DNA of 64,000 bases from CAYOHP01 sp964403795 [NCBI: uncultured bacterium] (GTDB lineage: Bacteria > Muiribacteriota > UBA6191 > CAZXTJ01). Below the pieces are notes generated by a model. That model worked only from the letters and a program-made list of their open reading frames with translations. It did no database searches and was not told the origin of the DNA. The stretch lies in contig CAYOHP010000014.1 in NCBI GenBank assembly GCA_964403795.1, positions 24,566 through 88,565 on the forward strand, read 5' to 3'. Of the stretch, positions 18,048 through 26,036 are shown piece by piece; the stretch's first letter is position 1, and every line of letters begins with the position of its first letter. Both the position numbers and the translations under genes were made by a program.

Positions 18048-19337
18048 TCACCCCAGCCGGTCGATCTCCTCGCCGGTGAGGCCGGGGAGCGAGAGCATCT
18101 GGGCCATGGCGGCCTGGTCGATCAGGGTGATCCCGGTGGCCTTGCCGCCGTCGTAGCGACCGATCCCGCCGAGTTCGTAGGCGCCGTTCCCGGGGTTCCT
18201 GGCCTCGCTGCGGGCCCGGTCCAGGTAGGCGGCGAGGGCGTTGCGCCAGGCCGGGTCGGGGCGCACCCGGTCGAGCTTCAGGAGGTTCCGGAAGAACACC
18301 GCCACGAAGGCCGGGGGCTGCTTCCAGAGCCAATCCCGCTCGGTCTCCACCCGGGCGAGCGTCGCCGAGGCGGTGGTCGACGCCTGGTCCAGGAGTCGCT
18401 CGACTTCCCCCGCTCCGGTCTCGACGGCCGCCAGCTGCACCAGGGCCCCGATCGCCGCTCCCTGGTTGTAGGACCAGAGGGTCTCCTCGGTCCGGCCCGG
18501 GTCGGCCACCCGCAGGTTGTCCCGGTAGAGCCCATCGGGACGGCGCAGCCGGGTCTCGAGCACCACAGCCAGCCGTCGGGCCCGTTCGAGGAAGGCCGCC
18601 TCCCCGGTCTCCCGATGCAGGGCCAGGAAGAACTGCGTGGTGGGGGCATTGGCGCAGGTGTTGAGCGAGGGATCCTCGTCCCGCTCCCGCCACAGGATCC
18701 CACCCTCGGGGAGCGTCCCCGAGTCCAGGAACGGGACCAGGGCCGAGGCTGCCTCGAGATGGCGGCGCTGGCCGGTCACCCGGTAGGCCTGCACCAGGTC
18801 GAGACCCAGCCAGGCGTTGTCGTCGAAGTAGCGCACCTGGGAGCGGCCTCCGTGGGAAACCGGATGGGGGGCGTAGGCACCGCCGGATCGGTAGTGTCCG
18901 AGCTCCCCGAGGGCGGCCTCGGCTCGGGTGTGGGTCCCGGAGAGCATGGCGAGGTCGAGTTCGGCGGCGACCAGCTGGCTGAGCGGCCAGGCGGTGGCCG
19001 GCTGCATGGCGGTGCCGGCCCACTCCCGCCAGGTCGGTCGGTGGAGGCTGCCGAAGACCAGGCCGCGCAGCGCCTGGCCCACCTGCCTGGCGATCCCGCC
19101 GGCCCTCGCGTCGTAGCGCAGCATCCGGTCCACCGTGGCCAGGGCTTCCCCGGTCTCCCGGAGCGCCCGGGCGCGGGCGGTCTCGCCGACCTCGGCGCCC
19201 GCGCCCGCGACGATCGGGGCGCTCCCCCCGGGGTCGTCGCCCGACCCAGGCCCTGGAGCCTGGCCGAGGACTTCGGCGAGGCCGGGGCCGAGGGTGGTCG
19301 AGAGGCAGAGCGTCAGGATCAGGACCGCGGCGCGCAG
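18048..19337 (-). CDS. GH76-like alpha-mannanase-type glycosidase with signal peptide (CTG start proposed)
   Basis: The core (about 360 aa) is an (alpha/alpha)6 barrel with repeated Trp- and Leu-rich helices and YFDDNAWLGLDL, the Asp-Asp pair of family GH76 endo-alpha-1,6-mannanases. Standard start codons begin only at GTG 19133, inside the fold and without export signal. Reading further upstream the frame stays open for 68 more codons. It gives LRAAVLILTLCLST, a good signal peptide, preceded by GGAG seven nt before a CTG at 19335-19337. The GGAG directly follows the TAG of the MFS gene. I therefore propose CTG as start (429 aa). GTG 19133 is the conservative alternative. Confidence 0.75.
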   Translation of the reverse strand: MRAAVLILTLCLSTTLGPGLAEVLGQAPGPGSGDDPGGSAPIVAGAGAEVGETARARALRETGEALATVDRMLRYDARAGGIARQVGQALRGLVFGSLHRPTWREWAGTAMQPATAWPLSQLVAAELDLAMLSGTHTRAEAALGELGHYRSGGAYAPHPVSHGGRSQVRYFDDNAWLGLDLVQAYRVTGQRRHLEAASALVPFLDSGTLPEGGILWRERDEDPSLNTCANAPTTQFFLALHRETGEAAFLERARRLAVVLETRLRRPDGLYRDNLRVADPGRTEETLWSYNQGAAIGALVQLAAVETGAGEVERLLDQASTTASATLARVETERDWLWKQPPAFVAVFFRNLLKLDRVRPDPAWRNALAAYLDRARSEARNPGNGAYELGGIGRYDGGKATGITLIDQAAMAQMLSLPGLTGEEIDRLG

Positions 19338-19347
19338 GGAGGGGCTC

Positions 19348-20625
19348 CTACCTGGACCCGGGGACGACCCGCGGCTCGTCTGCGGGCAGGGCCAGGGCCC
19401 CGAGGATCGCCAGGCTCGCCGAGACCGCGAAGGCCGGGCCGCGTCCGTGGGCCTGCCAGATCCCCCCGAAGAGGAGGTTGGCGGCCAGCACCGAGAGACC
19501 GGCGACCAGGTGATAGCTGCCGAAGGTCCGCCCCTGGGCTCCCTTGGGGGAGACCTCGGCGACCAGGGCCCGCTCGGGGCCTTCCATCAGGCCCTGGACC
19601 ACGCCCCAGGCGGCGAGCAGCAGGACGGCCCGGTCGGCCTCCGCGACCGCCAGGCCGGCGGCCACCACTCCGGCCGCCAGCCAGGTGAGTCTCAGGGTCC
19701 GTCCTGCCCCCCACCGGTCCGCCAGTCGTCCCCCGGGCAGGCCGAAGGACGCCTTCACAAGGTGGAGGCCCAGCCACCAGAGCGGCAGGCTCCCGGGCGC
19801 ATGGCCGTGCTGGCCGAGGAGCAGGAGGAGGAAGGCCTCGCTGGCGCGCCCCAGGGAGAAGATCGCCAAGGCGAGGAGCAGGCGGGTCTTCCGCGGGTTT
19901 TCCGGTTCCGGGCCCGGGCTCGGGCTCGGGGTGGCTGCCGGGGCCGGAGTCGTCGCCGGTCCGGGGTCCGTTGCCGGGATCGGGCACGGAGCCTCGGGGC
20001 CGGCCCCGGGGACACCCTCTTCCCGGACCCCGAAGGCCACCACCAGGACCGAGAGCAGGCCGGGCACTCCCGCCAGCAGGAAGAGAGTGGGCAGGTCCGG
20101 CGACACCCAGGAGAGCCAGGCCCACGCCAGCAGTGGACCGACCACCGCCCCCGAATGGTCCATGGAACGGTGGAACCCGAAGGCCTCGCCCCGGCGTCCG
20201 GGCGGTACCGCGGCCGCCAGCAGGGCGTCCCGGGGACTGGTGCGCAGACCCTTGCCGGTCCGGTCGGCGATCCGCACCAGGAGGACCTGGGCCGGGGTCG
20301 CTGCGAGGGCGACCAGGGGACGGGCCAGGGACGAGAGCCCGTAGCCGGCCAGGACCAGGGGCTTCCTCCGGTTCCAGTGGTCCGAGAGCCGGCCCGAGAC
20401 GTACTTCAATCCGCTGGCGGTGGCCTCGGCGATGCCCTCGATGGTGCCTACTGCCAGAGGTCCCCCGCCCGGCAGGGCGGCGACGAAGCCGGGCAGCAGC
20501 GGGAAGATCATCTCGCTCGCGACGTCCGTCAGGAAGCTGACGAGCCCCAGGGCGAGCACGCCCGGGGTCTTCCAGACCGGGGTCTGGCCGACCGTGGACG
20601 GACCCACCGGAGAGGTCGAGGTCAT
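19348..20625 (-). CDS. Major facilitator superfamily transporter
   Basis: 425 aa, about 12 hydrophobic helices. The first helix region SFLTDVASEMIFPLLPGF and the loop-2 motif GRLSDHWNRRKPL (the MFS GxxxDRxGRR pattern) identify the family; SPRDALLAAAVPPGRRGEAF occurs in the loop between TM4 and TM5. The central cytoplasmic loop contains an unusual Pro/Ala/Thr/Ser-rich linker (about residues 205-245). Substrate unknown. It lies 10 bp upstream of the GH76-like gene, so import of, or response to, glycan breakdown products is possible but unproven. Confidence 0.88.
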   Translation of the reverse strand: MTSTSPVGPSTVGQTPVWKTPGVLALGLVSFLTDVASEMIFPLLPGFVAALPGGGPLAVGTIEGIAEATASGLKYVSGRLSDHWNRRKPLVLAGYGLSSLARPLVALAATPAQVLLVRIADRTGKGLRTSPRDALLAAAVPPGRRGEAFGFHRSMDHSGAVVGPLLAWAWLSWVSPDLPTLFLLAGVPGLLSVLVVAFGVREEGVPGAGPEAPCPIPATDPGPATTPAPAATPSPSPGPEPENPRKTRLLLALAIFSLGRASEAFLLLLLGQHGHAPGSLPLWWLGLHLVKASFGLPGGRLADRWGAGRTLRLTWLAAGVVAAGLAVAEADRAVLLLAAWGVVQGLMEGPERALVAEVSPKGAQGRTFGSYHLVAGLSVLAANLLFGGIWQAHGRGPAFAVSASLAILGALALPADEPRVVPGSR

Positions 20626-20689
20626 GGGTTGAGCCTACTCCGAGGGTGTGCTACAAGTACCCCGGGGCGGGTCGAAGGGTCGCACCACG

Positions 20690-21019
20690 ATGAGCACCGA
20701 GAAGCCCGGAGACAACAAGGACGGCGGCGAGGCCAAGCCCGCGCCCGCCAAGGCCATGACCCGGCGCCAGGCCCTGAAACACCTGGCCGCCACTGCCGCG
20801 GTGGGCGCCGGGGTGACCGGGCTCGTCGGCTGCACCACCACCGGGTCCGGGGGCAACTACGGCGGGGGCTACAGCGGCGGCTACAGCTCGTCGTCCTACA
20901 GCCCCAGCTACTCGTCGTCCTACTCCTACACGTCGAGCTACAACGTGCCCAAGTACTCGAGCTACTACAGCCACAGCTACGGGTACTCGTCCTACGGGTA
21001 CTACTCGACTTACCGGTAA
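20690..21019 (+). CDS. Tat-exported Tyr/Ser/Gly-rich lipoprotein
   Basis: 109 aa. A hydrophilic n-region precedes TRRQALK (Arg25-Arg26), a twin-arginine motif, then a weakly hydrophobic stretch ending LVGC (Cys48), a lipobox. The mature 61 residues contain 17 Tyr and 21 Ser with Gly, arranged as SY/GY/YY steps, with single His and Pro. This looks like a low-complexity, possibly cross-linkable or phase-separating coat segment. No partner gene is recognised nearby, and the radical SAM genes lie 3 kb away. ATG 20690 was chosen over 20648 because the Tat signal follows it. Confidence 0.72.
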   Translation: MSTEKPGDNKDGGEAKPAPAKAMTRRQALKHLAATAAVGAGVTGLVGCTTTGSGGNYGGGYSGGYSSSSYSPSYSSSYSYTSSYNVPKYSSYYSHSYGYSSYGYYSTYR

Positions 21020-21044
21020 GTCCGGGGGTCGACGCCGGTTCCTC

Positions 21045-21117
21045 GGCAGCTCGCCCGCAAGGGACTCGCTCGCGGACGGGCTCTGCCTCGCTGCTTCCCC
21101 CGGTGGAACCGGGGGCA
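21045..21117 (+). repeat. Dispersed palindromic repeat, copy 2
   Basis: Starts ggcagctcgcccgcaag 26 bp after the stop of the Tat lipoprotein gene and includes the conserved cgggctctgcctcgctgctt block. It ends in a perfect 8-bp hairpin CCCCCGGT/ACCGGGGG with a 3-nt loop (21097-21115). The rest of the 402-bp gap (21020-21421) contains only this repeat and, on the right, the hipBA promoter and operator. Confidence 0.8.
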
Positions 21118-21361
21118 CTTTGGCGGCGCCCGTGCCTCCCCCGGGGCGAGCGCTCTGGACGCCGTGCCCTGGAACTCCCTCCTGGACACGGGATCGAGCC
21201 GTGACGAGCCGATCCTCCCCGGGGGCGCTCGCGAAGGTCCGGGGGGCGACGCCGGCTTCTCCGCCGCCTGCCAGGAGATCCCTTGGGACCCCCAGCGGGG
21301 ACCTTCGTGCACCGCGCTGCCCCCTCCTGATTCCAGGGTTGATGCACGAAAGAATATGACC

Positions 21362-21390
21362 TTGGATCCGTATGCTCTTTGAGGTATGTT
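21362..21390 (+). promoter_or_regulatory. Predicted hipBA promoter
   Basis: TTGGAT (21362-21367) and TATGTT (21385-21390) with a 17-bp spacer, in a locally AT-richer stretch. Transcription would begin inside the palindrome that follows. Confidence 0.4.
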
Positions 21391-21412
21391 TCTCTGGGGA
21401 CATCCCCAGAGA
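21391..21412. promoter_or_regulatory. Palindromic operator upstream of hipB
   Basis: Perfect inverted repeat: half sites TCTCTGGGGA and TCCCCAGAGA around a CA spacer, ending 9 bp before the hipB start codon and directly after the -10 element. HipB-type antitoxins bind such palindromes and repress their own operon, so this is the likely autoregulatory site. It could also form a hairpin over the ribosome-binding region. Confidence 0.7.
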
Positions 21413-21421
21413 CGATGCCTC

Positions 21422-21757
21422 ATGCTGGATGAGTCCACCAACAAGATATCTTCTGCTGCATCATCGATTCGCTATGAGCTCTCCGAGTACTCGCAGCATC
21501 TTCGGGAGGCGCGGCGGCGTCTGGGGCTCAGTCAGCGAGAGCTTGCCGAGAAGATCGGGACCACGCAGGCCCACATCTCGAGAATCGAAGCCGGGAGCGT
21601 CGATCTCCAACTGACGACCCTCGTCGATCTGGCGCGTGCCCTGGAACTCGACGTCCTGCTGGTCCCCGCGGCCAGCCTGCCTTCGCTCCGGGCGTTGCTC
21701 GCGTCGCCCGGGGAGCCGGGACCGCGGCCCCGCTACCGCCTCGAGGAGGAGGCCTGA
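21422..21757 (+). CDS. hipB: HipB-like antitoxin/repressor (XRE family)
   Basis: 111 aa. A Cro/C1-type helix-turn-helix spans LGLSQRELAEKIGTTQAHISRIEAG (about residues 36-60), followed by the LVDLARALELDVLLVP tail usual in HipB proteins. It should bind HipA, neutralise it and repress the operon. ATG 21422 was preferred to ATG 21386, which lies inside the predicted promoter. The first 25 codons are less GC-rich than the surrounding genes, hinting at horizontal origin. Three bp separate its stop from hipA. Confidence 0.85.
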   Translation: MLDESTNKISSAASSIRYELSEYSQHLREARRRLGLSQRELAEKIGTTQAHISRIEAGSVDLQLTTLVDLARALELDVLLVPAASLPSLRALLASPGEPGPRPRYRLEEEA

Positions 21758-21760
21758 CCC

Positions 21761-23023
21761 ATGGCCGCCCGCGCCACCGAGCTGCGCGTCCTCCTCCAGG
21801 ACCGCCATGTGGCGACCATCACGCGTCTGGCGGACGATCGGAACGTCCTCGCGTTCACGCCGGGCTACCTCGAGGACGGGCACCGACCCACCCTGAGCCT
21901 GGGCTTCAAGGGCGAGGACGGGGAGCTGCTCACCGAGTTCGCTCCGACCCGGACCGCCCTGCATCCCTACTTCTCGAACCTGCTCCCGGAAGGCGCGATG
22001 CGCGACTACCTGGCGCGCCGAGCGGGCGTGAAGTCGGCCCGGGAGTTCCTCCTGTTGGGAGTCCTGGGAAGGGATCTCCCGGGCGCGGTGACCATCGAGG
22101 CCCCGGAACTGGAAGCCGAGCTCGGCCTCGAGCAGGGAGAGCCCGGAACCGGGGAGAGGGGAGACCCTGCCACAGGTGCGCCTGATGGTGGTGGGCCGCT
22201 CCGGTTCTCCCTGGCAGGCGTCCAGCTCAAGTTCTCCGCGATCCAGGAGAAGACCGGGGGTCTGACGATCCCCGTCCGCGGTGAGGGCGGGGATTGGATC
22301 GTGAAGCTTCCGTCGGCGACCTTCCCCCAGGTCCCCGAGAACGAGTACTCGATGATGGAGCTGGCGCGGGCCTCGGGCCTCCGGGTCCCGGAGACGCGAC
22401 TCGTGGCAGTGGATTCGATCCGCGGTCTGCCCCAGGGAATCGGTCGCTTCGGAGCCATGGCTCTGGCGGTCCGTCGCTTCGACCGGGAGTCGGGTGGGCG
22501 ACGCATCCACACCGAGGACTTCGCCCAGGTCTTCGGGGTCCGTCCCGAGTCCAAGTATCGGACTGCGAGCTACCGGAACCTGGCGGAGGTGCTCCGCACC
22601 GAAGCGGACGAGAACTCGCTGCGTGAGCTGGTGGAGCGGATCGCCTTCGATGCCCTGGTGGGCAACGCCGACAGCCACCTCAAGAACTGGTCCCTGATCT
22701 ATCCGGATGGGCAGAGGCCCGAACTCTCGCCTGCCTACGACCTGGTCTCGACCATCGTCTACCTGCCAGGGGATCGGAACCTGGCCCTCGGCTTCGCCGG
22801 TGCGAAGGACATGCACGCCCTGGATCGCGCCCGGATCGAGAAGTTCGCGGCCGAGGCCCATCTCCCCCGGAAGCTGGTCCTCGACGCGGCCGACTCGATG
22901 GTGGAGCGATTCCTGACCGCCTGGAGGAGTATCGCCCAGGGCTTGCCCATGTCCGGGGAGCATGCCGCCGCCATCGAGGCGCACTTCACCGGGGTACCAC
23001 TGGTCTCGGGACGGAGCGCGTGA
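21761..23023 (+). CDS. hipA: HipA-family serine/threonine kinase toxin
   Basis: 420 aa, full length for HipA. Landmarks: N-terminal couple_hipA domain; SLAGVQLKFS (the P-loop-like segment with the autophosphorylated Ser in E. coli HipA); WIVKLPS with the ATP-binding Lys; NEYSMMELA; NADSHLKNWSLIY with the catalytic Asp; PAYDLVST with the Mg-binding Asp. HipA toxins phosphorylate aminoacyl-tRNA synthetases such as GltX and halt translation, giving persistence. All catalytic residues appear intact. It is in an operon with the HipB-like gene. Confidence 0.93.
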   Translation: MAARATELRVLLQDRHVATITRLADDRNVLAFTPGYLEDGHRPTLSLGFKGEDGELLTEFAPTRTALHPYFSNLLPEGAMRDYLARRAGVKSAREFLLLGVLGRDLPGAVTIEAPELEAELGLEQGEPGTGERGDPATGAPDGGGPLRFSLAGVQLKFSAIQEKTGGLTIPVRGEGGDWIVKLPSATFPQVPENEYSMMELARASGLRVPETRLVAVDSIRGLPQGIGRFGAMALAVRRFDRESGGRRIHTEDFAQVFGVRPESKYRTASYRNLAEVLRTEADENSLRELVERIAFDALVGNADSHLKNWSLIYPDGQRPELSPAYDLVSTIVYLPGDRNLALGFAGAKDMHALDRARIEKFAAEAHLPRKLVLDAADSMVERFLTAWRSIAQGLPMSGEHAAAIEAHFTGVPLVSGRSA

Positions 23024-23102
23024 CTGCCGCCCTGCCTCGCCTCGGGATCCTCCGGATGTCGTGGCGGCGCCCCTGCCGCTGACCCGCTCGAAGGCGTAGC
23101 CC

Positions 23103-23999
23103 TCAGACCGTCCGCCCCAGGATCCCCGCCAGCTCCCCGAGCACCGCCTCGACCCCCAGGGTCGCCACGCAGTGGCGTTCCCCTTCCGGGCAAGGCGTCG
23201 GGTAGATCCGGGGGTTCTTGGCCGAGATGCAGGTCGGGGCCTCGTCGCACTCGGGCTCGGCGTGCAGGTGGCGGTGCACCGGATAGCCGTAGACCTCGGG
23301 CCGGGTCGGTCCCCAGAGGACCACGCCGGGGATCTTCTCCATGGCGGCGGCATGCATCACGAAGTTGTCGGCCGTGACCACCGCGTCCATGGCGGCGATC
23401 AACGCGGGGACCTCGGTCACCCGGGTCATGCCCCGGAAATCCCGGGCGCCTTCCAGGTGTTCCTCCCCGTAGAGCCCGGCCTGGACCACCGAGATCCCCG
23501 AGGCCACGAGGCGCGCCACCAGGGTCCGCCAGCGCTCCAGCGGCCAGGCCTTGCGGGGCGACTCGGTGGCGGCCGAGACCAGCACCCGGGGCCGGGGCGG
23601 GAGCAGCCCGGAGAGCACTGGATCGAGCGGCGCACGCTGAGGAGTCCACAGCTTCTCCTCGCAAGGCGTCGGGAGCCCGAGCATCCTCGCCAGCACCTGG
23701 TAGGCGCGGGCACCCGGGGCCTCGAAGCCCGGATCCTGCCAGTAGGCGGTCGACTGGAGTCGGGCCCCGGGGGGAGGGTGACCGATCATCTCCAGGGCCG
23801 GATGGTCCTTCAGCAGCGGGGTGAAGCGGGTGCGGGTCACCAGGTGGAACTTCCGCGAAGGATCCTGCTCGTGGATCTGCGCCAGCACCCCGGAGAGCAT
23901 GAGCACGTCGCCGAAGCCGCCGATCGGGTCGAGCCAGGTCCTCCCCACCATGGCCTCGACCCCCACATCCCGGACCGAGACCGGCACGTTCCGCAGCAT
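23103..23999 (-). CDS. Glycosyltransferase family 9 (heptosyltransferase-like) protein
   Basis: 298 aa. The sequence begins with GGFGDVLMLSGVLAQI, the GDxLLtsPxl-like element of family 9 (GT-B fold). It has VLVSAATESPRKAWPLERW (a PgaSxxxkrWp-like site) and TADNFVMHAAAMEKIPGVVLWGPTRP, the tDsgxmHlAaA...vaLfGpT nucleotide-sugar site. Such enzymes add ADP-heptose or related sugars to lipopolysaccharide cores. Cys residues cluster near the C-terminus (CDEAPTC...C...C), unusual for the family. It is the last gene of the minus-strand radical SAM cluster, 8 bp after the SPASM gene, so a substrate made there may be glycosylated. Confidence 0.82.
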   Translation of the reverse strand: MLRNVPVSVRDVGVEAMVGRTWLDPIGGFGDVLMLSGVLAQIHEQDPSRKFHLVTRTRFTPLLKDHPALEMIGHPPPGARLQSTAYWQDPGFEAPGARAYQVLARMLGLPTPCEEKLWTPQRAPLDPVLSGLLPPRPRVLVSAATESPRKAWPLERWRTLVARLVASGISVVQAGLYGEEHLEGARDFRGMTRVTEVPALIAAMDAVVTADNFVMHAAAMEKIPGVVLWGPTRPEVYGYPVHRHLHAEPECDEAPTCISAKNPRIYPTPCPEGERHCVATLGVEAVLGELAGILGRTV

Positions 24000-24007
24000 C
24001 GGTGCTC

Positions 24008-25156
24008 CTAGACGACCTGGCGGCGGGGCGCGAACTCGGCCCGCTCCAGCTTGGGGGGATCGAAGCGGGTCCCGGTGACCGGCTCGAAGTACTTCTCGAG
24101 GAAACCCTTCTTGGTCTGGCACCAGGGGGTCTTGGCCATCATGGTCCCCCGGTCGGCCCAGGCATCCAGCGGGCAACCGCCGTGGCACACGGTCCAGAAC
24201 CGGCAGTCCTTGCACTCGGATTCGAAGAGCACCTGGTTGCGGTGGCGCAGCAGGTCCCGCTGGGCGTCGTCGAACACGTCATGGAGCGAGCGCTCGAAGA
24301 TCGACCCGTAGGGCAGCAGCCCGTAGTCGTTGGAGCGTCCGCACTGGGAGAGCGAGCCGTCGGGCGAGAGGTTGAAGTGGCTGTCGGCGCAGTTCCCCGA
24401 GTCGACGCAGGTGAGTTCCTGCTTCCCGAGGATCAGGTTGTTCACGTAGGACCGGAAGGGCTGCACCTCGGGCCAGCGCTCCCGGTGCTCCCACCACACC
24501 GGGAAGAGCGTCCCCAGGAAGTCGATGAACTCGTCCACCGTGACCCGGAGCGCCTCGGAGCCGTCCTCGTACAGGAGCACCGGGTTCAGCATGAAGTTGC
24601 CCTGGGGCCGCAGGTTGGTGAGGAAGCGGAAGGTGCCGAGCGGGTCCTCGATGGCCGGCTTGCAGACCACGTAGATGAGGCCCCAGCCGAAGCCCTTGCG
24701 CTCGAGGATCCGCACCCCGTCCATGAAGAGCCGGTTGTAGGCCGCCGAGTCGACCTTGCGCCCCATGCCGCGGATCCCGGCGTACATCTCGTAGGAGGTC
24801 CCGAGCGAGCGGAGCCCCAGGTCCCAGAGGACGTCGGCGGCCTCCTCCGAGAAGCAGGTGAGGTTCGACTGCATCGAGTGCTCGATGCGGTCCTTGGTGG
24901 TGGGGCAGAGGGTGTCCATGAGGCGCCGGGCGGCCCGGTAGAAGTCGAGCCCGGCCAGCAAGGGCTCGCCCCCGTGCCAGATGATCTCGAGCCGGTCCCA
25001 GGGGCGGTCCCTGAGCCACTCGTCGACCCGCACGAAGAAGCGTTCGAGCACCTCGACCGACATGGTGCGGACGTCCGGCTCGGGCTTGCTGACGACGTCG
25101 CAGTAGGTGCAGTGGGCGTTGCACCACTCGGTCGCCTTGAGGATCACCGAGGCCAT
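24008..25156 (-). CDS. Radical SAM/SPASM-domain enzyme
   Basis: 382 aa. CNAHCTYC (Cys12, Cys16, Cys19) binds the [4Fe-4S] cluster that cleaves SAM; IIWHGGEPLL is the GGE motif. The C-terminal SPASM region shows CVDSGNC, SLSQCGR, CKDCRFWTVCHGGC and a last Cys in TPWC, enough for two auxiliary clusters. SPASM enzymes modify peptides (anaerobic sulfatase maturases, sactipeptide and PQQ enzymes) or carbohydrates. No precursor peptide is obvious next to it. It follows the cluster-less partner gene with a 4-bp gap and precedes the glycosyltransferase, so all are probably cotranscribed. Confidence 0.9.
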   Translation of the reverse strand: MASVILKATEWCNAHCTYCDVVSKPEPDVRTMSVEVLERFFVRVDEWLRDRPWDRLEIIWHGGEPLLAGLDFYRAARRLMDTLCPTTKDRIEHSMQSNLTCFSEEAADVLWDLGLRSLGTSYEMYAGIRGMGRKVDSAAYNRLFMDGVRILERKGFGWGLIYVVCKPAIEDPLGTFRFLTNLRPQGNFMLNPVLLYEDGSEALRVTVDEFIDFLGTLFPVWWEHRERWPEVQPFRSYVNNLILGKQELTCVDSGNCADSHFNLSPDGSLSQCGRSNDYGLLPYGSIFERSLHDVFDDAQRDLLRHRNQVLFESECKDCRFWTVCHGGCPLDAWADRGTMMAKTPWCQTKKGFLEKYFEPVTGTRFDPPKLERAEFAPRRQVV

Positions 25157-25160
25157 GGCT

Positions 25161-26036
25161 TCAGGCCCTCGGGGCGCCGACTGCCGGCCCCGGCGGCGTC
25201 GCCGCCTGCTTGCGGCCGAGCTCGATCACGTCCATGAGTTCGGCGAAGGCCGCGCTGCACCCGGGTTCGGGTCCCTCGACCGGGGCGAAACGGCCCATGC
25301 AGACCCGGAAACCCGGGCACCGGGCGCAGGTGTCGTCGGCCAGGAAGTGCCCTCGCCAGGCCTCCCGGGCCGCCGCCAGTCCCGGGTGCCGGGCCGGGTC
25401 TCCGATCGCCTCCGGGCTGTCGGCGAGGAAGCGTCCCGCGGCCAGGTCCCGGGCCGAGGCCGCCACCCGTCCCTCGGGGTCGAGGTGCAGGTAGTGGGCC
25501 GGGTCGTCGTACACGAGCGCTCCCCAGGGGGTGTAGGCATCCGGCTGGTAGCGCTCGGCCAGGGTCGAGAAGGGCTCGATCCGAGCCCGCGGCATGCGAC
25601 CCAGCACCGCGTAGGTGAAGAGATCCATGAGGGCTTCCCAGTCGGTCGCCTCGGGCCCCAGTTCGAGTCCGCAGGCCACCCCGACCGAGGCGAGGATCCG
25701 TGCGTCCCGCAGGCTGGTCGGCTTCCCGGCTGGCAGGTAGACGATCGGGGTGAGCGCCCGGAGGGCGTCGATCCGGAGCACCAGGTCCCTAAACGGCCCC
25801 ATCGCCTCGACCCGGAACCCGAGCGGGATGCCCTGCCACGCTACCTCGGGGACCAGCTCGGAGAGCGGTCCGGGAACCGGGACCAGGATGCGCTCCAGGC
25901 TCGCCCCGGCCGCCCGCGCTGCTGCGGCTGCGTCCACGATCGATCCCGTGCCCGGGACCCGCACCACCAGCCTCCGTCCGCCCAGGCGGCGGAGGAGGTC
26001 GGGCTCAAACCCGCAGACCAGACTTGGGAAGTTCAT
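25161..26036 (-). CDS. Radical-SAM-like protein lacking the CxxxCxxC motif
   Basis: 291 aa. The body resembles a barrel of alternating hydrophobic strands and helices (RLVVRVP, RILVPVP, TPIVYLPAG), and the C-terminus has CARCPGFRVC plus one more Cys, like the end of a SPASM/twitch domain. The CxxxCxxC cluster site is absent; a single Cys (Cys8) remains at the N-terminus. It starts inside the preceding radical SAM gene (32-bp overlap), so the two are coupled. It may be a degenerate subunit that binds substrate and an auxiliary cluster for one of its enzymatic neighbours. The family is not otherwise recognised. Confidence 0.72.
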   Translation of the reverse strand: MNFPSLVCGFEPDLLRRLGGRRLVVRVPGTGSIVDAAAAARAAGASLERILVPVPGPLSELVPEVAWQGIPLGFRVEAMGPFRDLVLRIDALRALTPIVYLPAGKPTSLRDARILASVGVACGLELGPEATDWEALMDLFTYAVLGRMPRARIEPFSTLAERYQPDAYTPWGALVYDDPAHYLHLDPEGRVAASARDLAAGRFLADSPEAIGDPARHPGLAAAREAWRGHFLADDTCARCPGFRVCMGRFAPVEGPEPGCSAAFAELMDVIELGRKQAATPPGPAVGAPRA

